Part shown: in pieces, positions 1-9,839 of the stretch | Position numbering within the stretch: position 1 is the stretch's first letter | Layout: each line of letters begins with the position of its first letter | From: Epiperipatus broadwayi | Taxonomy: Eukaryota > Onychophora > Udeonychophora > Euonychophora > Peripatidae | Assembly (NCBI GenBank): GCA_028023455.1 | Contig: JAQFVV010006255.1 | Location: 1,614,001-1,678,000, forward strand | Length of the DNA: 64,000 nt | Direction of reading: 5' to 3' | The notes under the pieces: model-generated | The model's database searches: none | What the model saw: only the letters and a program-made list of their open reading frames with translations | What the model was told of the DNA's origin: nothing | Made by a program: the position numbers and the translations under genes

Positions 1-3000
1 TTTATTAAAGTGAACTACAATTTTTTTATGAATTAAAATATCCCTCAATTCATTTTTATTCAACAAAGCAATTATGACTGAAATTAATTTGAAAACAAAC
101 AAAAAAAACCAGTAGTGATCCAGTATGAAGACAAAACACTTAAGGAAGTTTGGAAGGAAAAAAAAGGAAGAAATAATATTTGGAATAAAAAATGGTATTT
201 CTTTCTGACAAATATGAAAATTGAACTTTGTATAATAATGATAGAAAGATCATAACAGAATTAAACCAATATATTATGCTGAAGAAAGTGGCTTAGAATT
301 ATCTAGACAACAAAAAAAATGTTGAGGCAGAAGTTGTTATAGTTTAACACGTCATAAAAATTGATGGTTCATTGAAAGCAAAAAAAAAAAAAGTAAGGGC
401 TTCCATTTTTGAAATGAAAAGTATACTAGAGGTGCACCTTTATATTGTATTAGAAAACATCAGAGAACCTTTATATATGAAGTCAGCAAAAGTTGATATT
501 GACTTGCTGAAATATAACAACAGTTAGCAGGTATGAATAAATTACTGTTTTAAAATTAAAGATTGTTCATGGGGAGGAGAATAAAAAAAAGATTGTTATT
601 TAAAGCAGCAAAATATCAAGCATAATTATAATCAATTTTATTCAATGATAGTTGTAATTACTTATTTGTTAGTATAAATGTCAATTTTTTTTAATATTTC
701 AAAGTCTTTTGTTTGTAAGTTGGTCTCTTCCCAAATTAAGTAATGTGAAGTAGTATGGTTAAATACTAGTTTAATCATTTTCAATAGTAATTGACCATTG
801 CTGGTCATCCTGTCATTATAATTATTCTAGCATATCTGTTTTAGAATTCATAAATTTTGGTGAGCTTTTATATCAAGACTTATATATATAAATATATAGT
901 AAAGTGTTCTTGATTACAAATTAAATATTTTTTAAGAGTCTGATCACAGTATTCAACTTTTGGAGTCTACCTGAATACTGTCCATAATGTCACCAAATTT
1001 TAAACTGATTAATGCTGCATTCATTTTTGAGCTAAACAATCATAATGTTATATTTAAAATTATTGCATGCTATAATAAAATTTATGTTATTAAATAATGA
1101 TTCTAAATGTATTATAAATATAATTAATATTAATATAATTTTTATAAATTGCTTTTATGTGCTTGTATACATACATATACACACATATTCTCAATAAAAT
1201 TGTTTCATTTGAAAGTATCTCTCTTAACTCTTTCCAAAGTTGTGTGTGTGTGTATGTAATTGATAGTTTTTAAAATATGAAAAAAAAGTATTATTTTTTG
1301 TTATTTCATATTATATGAAAAATGAATATTGGTATTAAACTAAGTCCTATCATTTCCTAAGTATTAGAAAATGAAACTAATGATAAAAAATGTTATGACT
1401 CTTCAATAGGTTGTTGATGAAATTTGTAAAGCTATAATGTATTGTGAAAAATCCTTATTTGCATATTATGAGCTTCCCCTAGGGAGCAGATGTTTTTGAA
1501 GCTGAGATTTGATTTTTTTTTTTACTGTATAGGGCCTTCCTGTGATATTAAAACACCTATTGTTTCTTTCAAGTGGCTCCAACTGTCTGGTGACAGGTTC
1601 ACACCAAAATGGCTGCCATTTTGACCCCATTATCCTTTTGAAGAACATTATAAGGATTAGGTGGAGCTGCTAAAGCTTTGGAAATGGTGGCAAAGTTTGT
1701 TTTTCTGCTAACAAAATGTCTTTAGCAAACTGTAACTTAAAATTGATGTGTTTACCATAGGAATTGGTGGATTCTTTCATATTGTGTTATATATTTGAAA
1801 TTATTGGTGTAATTAAGAATTGTTATGATAGTCTTTTTAATGTTAAATTTTAGAAATAAAGGAAAGTAAATATTAAAAGGGAGTGGGGAGGATGATAAGA
1901 CTGGAAATTATGCTAAATGTTTATGAATCCATCCAGGTGATTATAATGGTTTAACATTAATCATATGAAATATGATTGTTTTAGGGATATATATATATAT
2001 TATGCAATTATTAAAAAAAATTATTTATCTACTTACTATTTATATTTTGATATAATCAATTTAGATCTAGATTTAATTTTTATTTTCAAATGTTTTGTTA
2101 ATTTGGAGATTGTATTTTTAAAAAAATATTGTAATTACAATGCTCTTAAAAGGAGCAGAAACTTATGCTGATAATTTTGAAGTTTTTTTGTATTGCATTT
2201 TAGATTGTTCAAATATTTGTTTTTGTTTTTTTTTTTTTAATTTAAAAAATAATAATAATGGACAAAAAAAATTTTTAACTTGTGAATAATTTGTCAATAT
2301 TTAGATTTAAGATAAGAATACAATTTAAACAAACATAATTACTTTAAATGTTATATATGTTCAACTATAATGAATACAATATTGTCATTAAGTAATAATG
2401 CATAATACCCAATACAATGCCAATATTTATTGTGAAGTTATTTTGATTCTTTTCCCTTTATAACATTTATATCAATTTACTGTCTCTAACAAATTAAAGT
2501 GCAGGTTATTGTAGAAAAAAAAAGAGAAAAGTAAATAGTAGATGATTATTCAAGGATATACTTCAGAATATATACTAAATACTTCAAATGGTCAAATTTC
2601 AATCTTAAAAAATTTGTCCATAATGTTGTTTTTTATAAAATTTAAAATAATCAATTTTAAACATAATTGAAATAGACAACTAAAAATAAATAAAAATGTA
2701 TTTAATATATCTAACCAGGTTTTTGTTTCTTATTGGAACCTTCTCAAGATATTTTCTTTTTTATAATAATGTGACTTACATCATCAACTTTATCTAAAAC
2801 ATTATTTACATTATATCACTATAAAGATAATCAGTGAAATATGCATAAAAATGAATAAACTTATTACAGTCCTTTTTTTTATATATATATTTAAAGCAAT
2901 CTACAAAAATAATATTTTAATTATAATTCTAAAGTTCTAATGATCCAACAATAACCACCCTCCCCCTCCACCCCCAATTGTACAGGGCCTTTAACCATAT

Positions 3001-3214
3001 TTACACATTTGTTTAAATTTTCTTTATTATGCAAAGTTTCATAACATTTTCTTTCCTTATAATTTTTAACATTTTATTACCCAAATATTTTTTCCACAAT
3101 TCATTCTATAACCAGTATCAAAAAAATGTATATATGGCCTTGGTTTTATATTCTTTCTATTAATTGTTCTATTATGCTTCTTTACCTCTTTTAATGACAG
3201 TCTTTCCTATATTA
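1..3214. other. A+T-rich stretch without a recognised gene
   Basis: I see no convincing coding segment or recognisable repeat family here. The only compact structure is a perfect 17-bp palindrome at 1606-1622 (AAAATGGC-T-GCCATTTT) in a slightly more G+C-rich patch (about 1460-1700). Its meaning is unknown. The missing 5' exons of the downstream neuroguidin gene were looked for here and not found. Confidence 0.5.
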
Positions 3215-3217
3215 TCT

Positions 3218-3276
3218 ATATCTATCTGTCTGTCTGTCCATCCGTCCGTCCGTCCATCTATCTATATATATATATT
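3218..3276. repeat. Tetranucleotide microsatellite running into (AT)n
   Basis: Short runs of TCTA, TCTG and TCCG/TCCA units are followed by an AT dinucleotide run. It directly adjoins the outer edge of the inverted Penelope-like arm that begins near 3325. Simple repeats often flank insertions of this class of element. Confidence 0.85.
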
Positions 3277-3324
3277 ACAAATCGATGTCTGTATTTTTTC
3301 AAAATAATATACGTAACTTTATAA

Positions 3325-3600
3325 ATAAATATTTGAAAATACAGTAATTAAAAGTCTATAAAAATTTATATGTATAACTATAACTTAGAAGCGCTTTCAC
3401 TACCTTGTAGCTTTGTCAGCTATCACATTTAAAATGTCAACTTTCCCATAATTCAATGTCAACTTTCCCATAATTCTGTAATCTTAACGTTTGCTGCTTG
3501 CCGATTAATTAAATTTTGCTTGTATTTATATATTAACATCGCCTCTTTAATTTTTCTTTTATTATTATTTCTTTCAGTTTCCAGTATTTTCAATATTGTT
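3325..3600 (-). mobile_element. Inverted 3'-end fragment of a Penelope-like element
   Basis: Read on the minus strand, this segment repeats the 3' end of the + strand fragment at 3608-4129. It covers the last ~45 codons of the GIY-YIG domain, the stop, and the 3' non-coding tail out to about 3325. Both arms carry the same short tandem duplication just after the coding end (two copies of ATTATGGGAAAGTTG), so they descend from one parental copy. The arrangement is head-to-head: each arm is 5'-truncated and the truncated ends meet near 3600. Such inverted partial copies are known for Penelope-like elements. Confidence in the homology is high; the exact outer edge is blurred by A+T-rich sequence. 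Confidence 0.85.
3384..3424 (-). ncRNA. Hammerhead-like motif in inverted PLE tail
   Basis: On the minus strand the order is: stem I side (ATAG), core CTGACAA, a small hairpin with CTAC/GTAG arms (stem II), GAAA, the self-complementary hexamer AGCGCT (stem III), an unpaired base, then CTAA, which pairs partly with the first side. This is the layout of a type I hammerhead with the minimal stem III described for Penelope-like elements. The core departs from CUGANGA by A at position 8, so activity is uncertain. Confidence 0.55.
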
Positions 3601-3607
3601 TATTAAT

Positions 3608-4129
3608 AAACAATTCAAAAGATAAAACTTTATTGACAAATAAAAATTGTATCATTTACAAATGGACATGTAGGTGTGGTAGGGGATATATAGGTGAATC
3701 GAGGTGCACATTGAAAAAAAGAACAAAAGAGCACATATTATTATTTAAAAGGGTTCAAAATACGAAACAAAAATTTAAAAATAGTGATAATTTATCAGCT
3801 TCTGTTTTTTATGACCATAATAAATCATGTATATATGGTTTTGATTTTGATTATAACAACATAAAAATATTGGAAACTGAAAGAAATAATAATAAAAGAA
3901 AAATTAAAGAGGCGATGTTAATATATAAATACAAGCAAAATTTAATTAATCGGCAAGCAGCAAACGTTAAGATTACAGAATTATGGGAAAGTTGACATTG
4001 AATTATGGGAAAGTTGTCATTTTAAATGTGATAGTTGACAAAGCTACAAGTTAGTGAAAGCGCTTCTAAGTTATAGTTATACATATAAACTTTTATAGAC
4101 TTTTAATTACTGTATTTTCAAATATTTAA
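3608..4129 (+). pseudogene. Truncated Penelope-like element, GIY-YIG end
   Basis: An open frame from 3633 to 3995 encodes about 120 residues of the C-terminal GIY-YIG endonuclease of a Penelope-like element. Recognisable parts are the CIIYKW strand, a CxC pair, GYIGES, an R..R..KEH helix near residues 25-34 and the late KIKEAM helix that supplies the catalytic glutamate in this family. The reverse transcriptase is missing, so this is a 5'-truncated insertion. The 3' non-coding tail runs to about 4129, where the 157-bp terminal repeat of another PLE begins. The copy belongs to a different subfamily from the near-intact element next to it but to the same one as the copy at 10.2-10.97 kb. Confidence 0.85.
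4032..4068 (+). ncRNA. Hammerhead-like motif in PLE 3' tail
   Basis: Same architecture as its inverted partner at 3384-3424: stem I side TAG, core TTGACAA, stem II CTA/TAG, GAAA, palindromic AGCGCT as stem III, an unpaired T, then CTA closing stem I. Core position 3 is T (U) and position 8 is A. These could still pair with each other where the consensus has a C3-G8 pair. Confidence 0.55.
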
Positions 4130-4280
4130 TGGCAGTTGAGACAGGTTAGAAAGTAACCGAAAGTACTTCTGTGGATTTAAAGATTATTTGTAATTGTTTG
4201 TAAACCGTTAAAAATATTATTTCAATTATAATTACAATATTGTTTTTAATTAACGGATATTTTATTTATTTTACATATAT
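4124..4280 (+). repeat. 5' terminal direct repeat (pseudo-LTR) of PLE
   Basis: This is 157 bp nearly identical to 6672-6828; the match starts at ATTTAATGGCAG and ends at TTACATATAT. The first ATG of the element (4289) follows eight bases after its end, so the repeat supplies the leader and probably the promoter. Confidence 0.9.
4133..4173 (+). ncRNA. Hammerhead-like motif, upstream pseudo-LTR
   Basis: CAG (stem I side), TTGAGAC (core), stem II GGTTA/TAACC (perfect five pairs) with loop GAAAG, GAAA, the self-complementary AGTACT (stem III), unpaired T, then CTG closing stem I. The topology matches a type I hammerhead with minimal stem III. The core deviates at position 3 (U), position 8 (A) and position 9 (C). 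Confidence 0.55.
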
Positions 4281-4288
4281 TTAACACA

Positions 4289-4987
4289 ATGGATTCAAGT
4301 AATTTTAGAAAACGGTGGATCGTTAAGGAATGGCAGAGACAATGTAAAAAGATTATTAAGCTGAAGTGCAAACTTCGTTTTTTCAAGATTTGTAAAATTT
4401 TTCAGATATTCCCGAATTGTTGTAACATAAAATTGAACAGCTGTATAAATTTAATACCAAAATGTTTGGATAAATTAAAATTGATTATTTTAAATAATAT
4501 TATTAAGAGTTGTAAAAAGGAACTTTTTGATATTCGTAAATATTTGAAAGCAATTGAACATTTAATAATTTTAAATGAATGGTGTGCCTGGAACGAATAT
4601 AAAATTATGTGTGAAAATGGATTTAAAGTAATTGAACGTAAATTATATAACAAATTTGAGGAAAAAGTTGATTTTTTATTTAATAAGCGATATCCACATG
4701 CTTATAAGGATTTAAACTTTGTTAATTTATCAAATAATAGGATACTTTTAATTCAGAAATACGTTTTAAGTCACGGAGCTAAATACGTTGGTGGTATTTG
4801 GAAAGATTATAATTTGGAACTAATTGCAGCTGTTCAAAATACATTTGAAATGATTCCTGGTAATGATAATTTTGCTGATGATATTATTAAGAAAATTAAT
4901 TGCAATAGATTTGATACAATATCTTATGATAAATCATGGCAATTGGCTATTTCGGAATTTAACGGAAATTCAAGATTGATGATATGA
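4289..4987 (+). CDS. PLE N-terminal region (upstream frame)
   Basis: A 232-codon frame beginning eight bases after the 5' terminal repeat, with the first ATG in an AAT-rich context. The product is Lys/Asn/Ile-rich and basic (many K/R in residues 8-30), as expected for the poorly conserved N-terminal part of Penelope-like polyproteins that precedes the reverse transcriptase. I see no catalytic motif. Its stop (TGA at 4985-4987) overlaps the ATG of the next frame (4984-4986) in the tetramer ATGA. Two readings are possible: one ancestral ORF broken by a one- or two-base indel, or a genuine stop-restart pair. The downstream frame is also open a short way upstream of its ATG (about 4963), which suits an indel. 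Function is assigned from position only. Confidence 0.75.
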   Translation: MDSSNFRKRWIVKEWQRQCKKIIKLKCKLRFFKICKIFQIFPNCCNIKLNSCINLIPKCLDKLKLIILNNIIKSCKKELFDIRKYLKAIEHLIILNEWCAWNEYKIMCENGFKVIERKLYNKFEEKVDFLFNKRYPHAYKDLNFVNLSNNRILLIQKYVLSHGAKYVGGIWKDYNLELIAAVQNTFEMIPGNDNFADDIIKKINCNRFDTISYDKSWQLAISEFNGNSRLMI

Positions 4988-6642
4988 TATGTTTGAAAGA
5001 GGACAAAGGTTTGTGTATGTGCTTGTTGATGAAATATCAATATATTAATAAAATTAAAATGCAAATGGACAAACTTGGTTTCTTTTTGATTGAAGATTAT
5101 AATATGGATGGTCAAAGAATAAAGTTTATTAACAATATTTTAAAAAGTGCTAAAAATAAAGTTTTAAATAATAATGTATACTATATGATATATCCTTCTT
5201 GTGCTATATGTCCTCGTATTTTTGCAAATATAAAATTACATAAAGAAGGTAATCCTTTGCGAGTTATGATAGATTTTGGTGGTTCCTTTATATATCAGAC
5301 TTCTAAATATATTGGTAAACTTTTACAAGACTTTTTAGGATTTGGGGAAAATACTATTGCTTCATCGTTTGACTTTGTAAATAGTATTAAAAATTTAATT
5401 ATTGATGAAAATGATATTATTGCTTCATTGGATGTTACAGAAATGTATGGATCTATTGATAGAATGAATTCCATAAAAATAATTGAACATGCATTAAAAA
5501 GTAAAAATATTTGTAAATATATGATAAAATTTATCATTGATTCTTTAAAATTTTTTAATGATAACATTGTTGCATCTTTTGAAGGTCAATATTATAAAAT
5601 GAACAAAGGTTGGCCTATGGGATTGCCTGTAGTTGCACAAGTTTGCAATTTCGTTTTATCTACATATGAGAGTAGTATTTTAAATATGTGTATTTTTGGA
5701 GATATTAAAATTTACAAAAGATATGTGGATGATGTTTTTGTCTGTGGAAACACTAATAGTATAAATTTGCTTATAGAGGAATTAAATAAGTTGAATGGCT
5801 TGAAATGGACTATTGAAAAAGAACAGGACCATAAGATTAACTATTTAGATTTAATGATCACAAGAGATAACAGTATATTAAATTATAAACTAATAATTAA
5901 GCCATTGCAAAAAAGAGGATATATAAATTGTAAATCAAAAGTACCAATGATGCATAAGATGGCAAGTTTTAAATCTTTTTTGTTTCGGAATGAAAAATTA
6001 TGTCATTACCAAAGTGATAAATTGAAAAATATTGAGATATTTGCCAAGGAATTGCTTGATGTTGGTTATAAAATGGAACAAATAAACAATACTTTAAGTC
6101 AATTTAAAAAAAATTATTATAATTTAAAAGAAATGAAGATTAATAATAAAAAATGGATATCTATTCCATTTATTTCAAATCCACAAGTAAAATTTTTTAA
6201 GGATTTATATAAGAATGTATTTAATGTTTCATTCTATGTTCCAAACAATATTAATAAATTAGTTAATAATTCTAAGGATGTCATACCTGTCAAGCAAAAA
6301 AGTAATGTCATATATCAAATTTTTTGTGATTGTATGCTATCATATATAGGTGAATCTAGGTGCAGCATTGAGAAAAGATTGAAGGAACATGAATTGTTAT
6401 ATAAACGTGTAAAAAATAAAAATAATGGTGATTTAATATCTTCTTCAGTTTTCTTCGATCATGAAAAAACATGTAAATATAAATTTAAATTTAATTTTGA
6501 AAATGTTAAAATTCTTCACGAAGAGAGAAACCATAGTAAAAGAAAAATTAAAGAGGCAATTTTTATAAACAGGAATAAAACGCATTTAATAAATCGACAA
6601 GCTTCTAACATTAAAATACGAGATTCGTGGAATTTGAATTGA
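4984..6642 (+). CDS. PLE reverse transcriptase with GIY-YIG endonuclease
   Basis: A 552-codon frame. A KEDKG motif near residue 5 opens the RT region. RT motif A is seen around ASLDVTEMYGSID (catalytic Asp near residue 150), motif B around GWPMGLPVVAQ (209-219) and motif C as YVDD (247-250), followed by the INYLDL strand (285-290). A WISIPF motif (391-396) marks the linker. The C-terminus (about 440-552) is a GIY-YIG nuclease: VIYQIF, CDC, SYIGESRC (453-460), KRLKEH (464-469) and the KIKEAI helix (521-526) with the likely catalytic Glu. RT linked to GIY-YIG is diagnostic of Penelope-like elements. The enzyme would nick target DNA and copy the element RNA from it. All key RT residues are present. 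The true start may lie upstream if the break near 4985 is a mutation. Confidence 0.92.
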   Translation: MICLKEDKGLCMCLLMKYQYINKIKMQMDKLGFFLIEDYNMDGQRIKFINNILKSAKNKVLNNNVYYMIYPSCAICPRIFANIKLHKEGNPLRVMIDFGGSFIYQTSKYIGKLLQDFLGFGENTIASSFDFVNSIKNLIIDENDIIASLDVTEMYGSIDRMNSIKIIEHALKSKNICKYMIKFIIDSLKFFNDNIVASFEGQYYKMNKGWPMGLPVVAQVCNFVLSTYESSILNMCIFGDIKIYKRYVDDVFVCGNTNSINLLIEELNKLNGLKWTIEKEQDHKINYLDLMITRDNSILNYKLIIKPLQKRGYINCKSKVPMMHKMASFKSFLFRNEKLCHYQSDKLKNIEIFAKELLDVGYKMEQINNTLSQFKKNYYNLKEMKINNKKWISIPFISNPQVKFFKDLYKNVFNVSFYVPNNINKLVNNSKDVIPVKQKSNVIYQIFCDCMLSYIGESRCSIEKRLKEHELLYKRVKNKNNGDLISSSVFFDHEKTCKYKFKFNFENVKILHEERNHSKRKIKEAIFINRNKTHLINRQASNIKIRDSWNLN

Positions 6643-6671
6643 TGACGTTTGCTTCCGCTTTTAGTTTTTGA

Positions 6672-6828
6672 ATTTAATGGCAGTTGAGGCAGGTTAGAAA
6701 GTAACCGAAAGTACTTCTGCGGATTTAAAGATTATTTGTAATTGTTTGTAAACCGTTAAAAGTATTATTTCAATTATAATTACAATATTGTTTTTAATTA
6801 ACAGATATTTTATTTATTTTACATATAT
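6672..6828 (+). repeat. 3' terminal direct repeat (pseudo-LTR) of PLE
   Basis: The second copy of the 157-bp repeat begins 29 bases after the RT/GIY-YIG stop. It has the same length as the 5' copy and differs by only a few substitutions (for example GAGGC for GAGAC and CTGCGG for CTGTGG, both inside the hammerhead-like motif). Confidence 0.9.
6680..6720 (+). ncRNA. Hammerhead-like motif, downstream pseudo-LTR
   Basis: GCAG/CTGC gives four stem I pairs, against three plus a G-T pair in the upstream repeat. The core is TTGAGGC, stem II GGTTA/TAACC, then GAAA, palindromic AGTACT and an unpaired T. Position 8 is G here. The stem I difference between the two repeats keeps pairing possible. Confidence 0.55.
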
Positions 6829-6934
6829 ATTTATCATATTGTAATGGTCGCAATTAATTTAATAACCAATTTTTAATACTATTCATCTTTTTTACATTAC
6901 AAATCTATTTCCTTAAGGATTTATTATTTTTTCA

Positions 6935-9030
6935 TCATACTTTAATATTATCAGGTAAGCGTTCTTTTATCAATGTTTTATAAACATCCCCTGAATATGG
7001 AATTGAAAACCATTTCCTATTTTTATACACGGGTTTTACATTATCTTTTGTATTATTAGTATTTTTATTACTGAAAATCTTTTTAACATATTTTCTTTTA
7101 TGACCCATATTAACATAATTATTCTCCACTTTCAATTTCAGTTAAACACTTCTTCTGCATTCAATGTTAGACTATCATTCTTAACTTAAAATCCTTTCAA
7201 AGTTGCTATTTTCTGAGATCATGGCTGATATGAATTTTGACCAGTTATGCTTTTTTTTATTATCATTAATATAATGTTTAATGGGTATTTCATCATTAAT
7301 TCATTTTCTTTAAAAAATATATCTAAATACTTTAATCCCTTTTTCTGTTTTTTTCCATTGTAAACTTAATATTGTATTTATTATTATTCAATTCTTTAAA
7401 TACATTAACAATACTTCTATTATTTTTTATTACAATTATATCATCAACACAACTATAATATTTTATAATTTCCATATTTTTTATATATTTATCAATTATA
7501 TTTTCTTCTATATAACAAATCACAATCGATAAAATCCCACTGATAAAGTAATTCATAATACTTTCCTTCATTATATTCCAAAATTCTTCTTCATTCTTAA
7601 AATATAAAGCATAATTTATCAGTAATAATGCTTCTTTAATAACATATAACCATTCTTACTGAAATTATATTACTCATTTTTATTTTATCTATAACTATTT
7701 TTATAATATCTTCCCTAGGTATACTTTGATATATTTTTTAAATATCACATGAAACAGTCATTTCATTTCTATTTAACTTTACATTACTTAATTTATCTAT
7801 AATTTCTTTTGAATTGTTAATGCAGTATTTACCAACATTTCACATTAATTTTTAAGAATATACATATTATATACATATTAAAGTCTAATATTAGTCTTAC
7901 TGGCATATCCTCATATTTTAACCTTCCCAAATATACATAGATGTTCAAAAGCTGTAATATATAAAAACTAGGGATGAAACATCCATGTATTGAATGGAAT
8001 GAGTGCTTTCATAGAAAAAGTCACTAAAACTTTCAAAAGCTTTAATTAAAATTCAATTTAAAAAATTCACTAAAATATGTACATATTCAACCTCACAAAA
8101 TCAATTCAACAAGTTGCACATACAATAGTGTAATAAGAACAATAAGTACATTAGTGTATATAAACTATTTTGGAAAACATAAAAAAAAAATCTCAATTAT
8201 TTTGCTAAATATAAAAAAAGAAGAATGAACTATTCAAACTTTTTTTTTTTATTGTATGGAATTCCAGTTGACTTTCAATTTTTTTACCAACAGTTGAATT
8301 GTTTTTATATACGGCAAGGAATGAGTTTGACCAATGCATTATAAGAAGTTCACACAATGCTAAAATAAAAATTACAATTAAAATTTAAGAATGTTAAAAG
8401 CAGTTAGAAAATAAAAATATCTTAATAATTTATTCTCTAATTTACAGATAAGAGATTTTCAGATTTTTCTAGATGTGTGTGTAATGTATATATATTAAGT
8501 GTTATTACATAAAAATTGTTGTGGCAAGTGAAATTAAAACATTATTAAAAAAAGATTATATAGTGTGCTTCCGTTCCTAAAAAAGTCACGCTTTGTCACT
8601 GATCAAAACCTATATTTCTTTTCATGAATTGTTTCATTTTCATATAATTTAATAAAACCTTCATTTTTGTTTTGTTTCCTGGATCTTTATTTATCTTTTG
8701 GTATACCTGCTTTACAATATCTTTTATTTTTCTATCATAGTCCATTTCATTTAAAACAACAAACTTTTTATTTACCTTCTTATTTAACTCTTCCATAATT
8801 TGTCTTATGATAGACTTATTCCATTCTTTTTATTACATTTATGCTTTTTATTAATAACATTATTAATTTTTGATTGTAACTTTGCTTTCAAATTATTCTT
8901 AATATTTGCAGCACTCACAATTGTTGTTTTTTGAATATCCCCATCCACAAATGGTATTTGTTTAATCCCTTTGTTTAAAATCTGTGTGATGATTGCTTAT
9001 TTGTAAAATTAACATTAGATATACAGTATT
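6935..9030 (-). pseudogene. Decayed Penelope-like element, minus strand
   Basis: Read on the minus strand, fragments of a second, more diverged PLE follow one another in order. At 8596-8796 is a basic N-terminal segment. RT pieces with many stops follow through 7900-7600. At 7332-7571 a frame contains CVDDIIVIKNN, the RT motif C region, followed by FKELNN and a KFTMEK strand matching motif D. At 6935-7135 is the linker with KWFSIPY, equivalent to KWISIPF in the intact element. No GIY-YIG domain follows, because the copy stops near 6935, next to the 3' end of the intact PLE. Stops and frameshifts make it non-functional. A hammerhead motif lies about 200 bases upstream on the same strand. Confidence 0.8.
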
Positions 9031-9230
9031 TACAAAATTATTTTTTCTTCCGTATTACAATAGTAATAATAACAAGTCAGATGTCACATGACTTATATAT
9101 AGCTTGCACTTACAAATATGTAAAATTAAGAGCGTGCTAATAGCTCTAAACAAGCTTTTTTTTATTATTTATGATAAATGCTACTACAAGAGAAGACATT
9201 CAAATCATTTTTATCTTGGATTGTCCCCAT

Positions 9231-9269
9231 CCCCAGACCGGTTTCGACCTATGGGTCTCTTCAGTGAGG
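9231..9269 (-). ncRNA. Type I hammerhead ribozyme motif (consensus core)
   Basis: On the minus strand, in order: stem I side CCTCA; core CTGAAGA, which fits CUGANGA exactly; stem II GACC-CATA-GGTC with four pairs; GAAA; self-complementary ACCGGT as minimal stem III including the A15.1-U16.1 pair; C at the cleavage position 17; then TGGGG, which pairs with CCTCA (one G-T wobble). Every invariant core base is present. Minimal type I hammerheads of this form are known in Penelope-like elements, and this one sits upstream of, and on the same strand as, the decayed PLE at 6935-9030. Self-cleavage in vivo may need dimers because stem III has no loop. Confidence 0.9.
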
Positions 9270-9839
9270 AGTTGGGACATTATTACAATTTTTTATCACA
9301 AAACAATTAACTATTTTTTCCCTTGATTTCATTTTTTTATAATACAACCATCCGTTTATTATTATATTTCTTATAAAGCTTATTTTATAATTTTACATTA
9401 TGAACCAATAAACCATTATTAGTATACTCCAATAATTTCATAGATATATGTACCTTTTAAATATTTTCTGTTTATTATATTTTCTAATATTGCAATCCAT
9501 TGCTATATATTTTTCTTTCAAACATATTTCGAAAACATTCCTAAATTTTATTACTCAATTTTTTTTTCTATTAATTTTCTCATTACTAATTTTAAATCTA
9601 CATGATGAGCATAATTTCATTTTTTTATATTTATTTAAAAATGACAATTGATATTTTAGTTCCTCAATTCTTCTTTATACACTCCATAACTTTTTGAACC
9701 TAATAAAATTAATCTTATTTAAATTTGTATATAAAAATGTTCACATCTTATTAATATTATACTGTTCCATGGTTAAAGTTTTAAAAAATATTTTTCATAA
9801 GAATATTCAAGTAATCAGAGACAAGAAAACCTCTACTCA

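Larger units (their letters stand above)
4124..6828 (+). mobile_element. Near-intact Penelope-like retroelement
   Basis: The element is bounded by two direct repeats of 157 bp (4124-4280 and 6672-6828), which fit the pseudo-LTRs of Penelope-like elements. Between them lie two overlapping + strand open frames that together give the layout expected of the class: N-terminal region, reverse transcriptase, then a GIY-YIG endonuclease. Each repeat contains a hammerhead-like motif near its start. The element sits immediately after another PLE's 3' end (about 4129), suggesting insertion at or next to it. The close match of the two repeats and the long frames suggest a comparatively recent copy. Confidence 0.9.

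Noticed and set aside
1610-1642. ATG GCT GCC as a possible NGDN start (human NGDN begins MAA)
   Set aside because: The frame ends after ten codons without a donor site that would continue NGDN, and the ATGGC sits in a perfect palindrome. No other NGDN-like residues follow.
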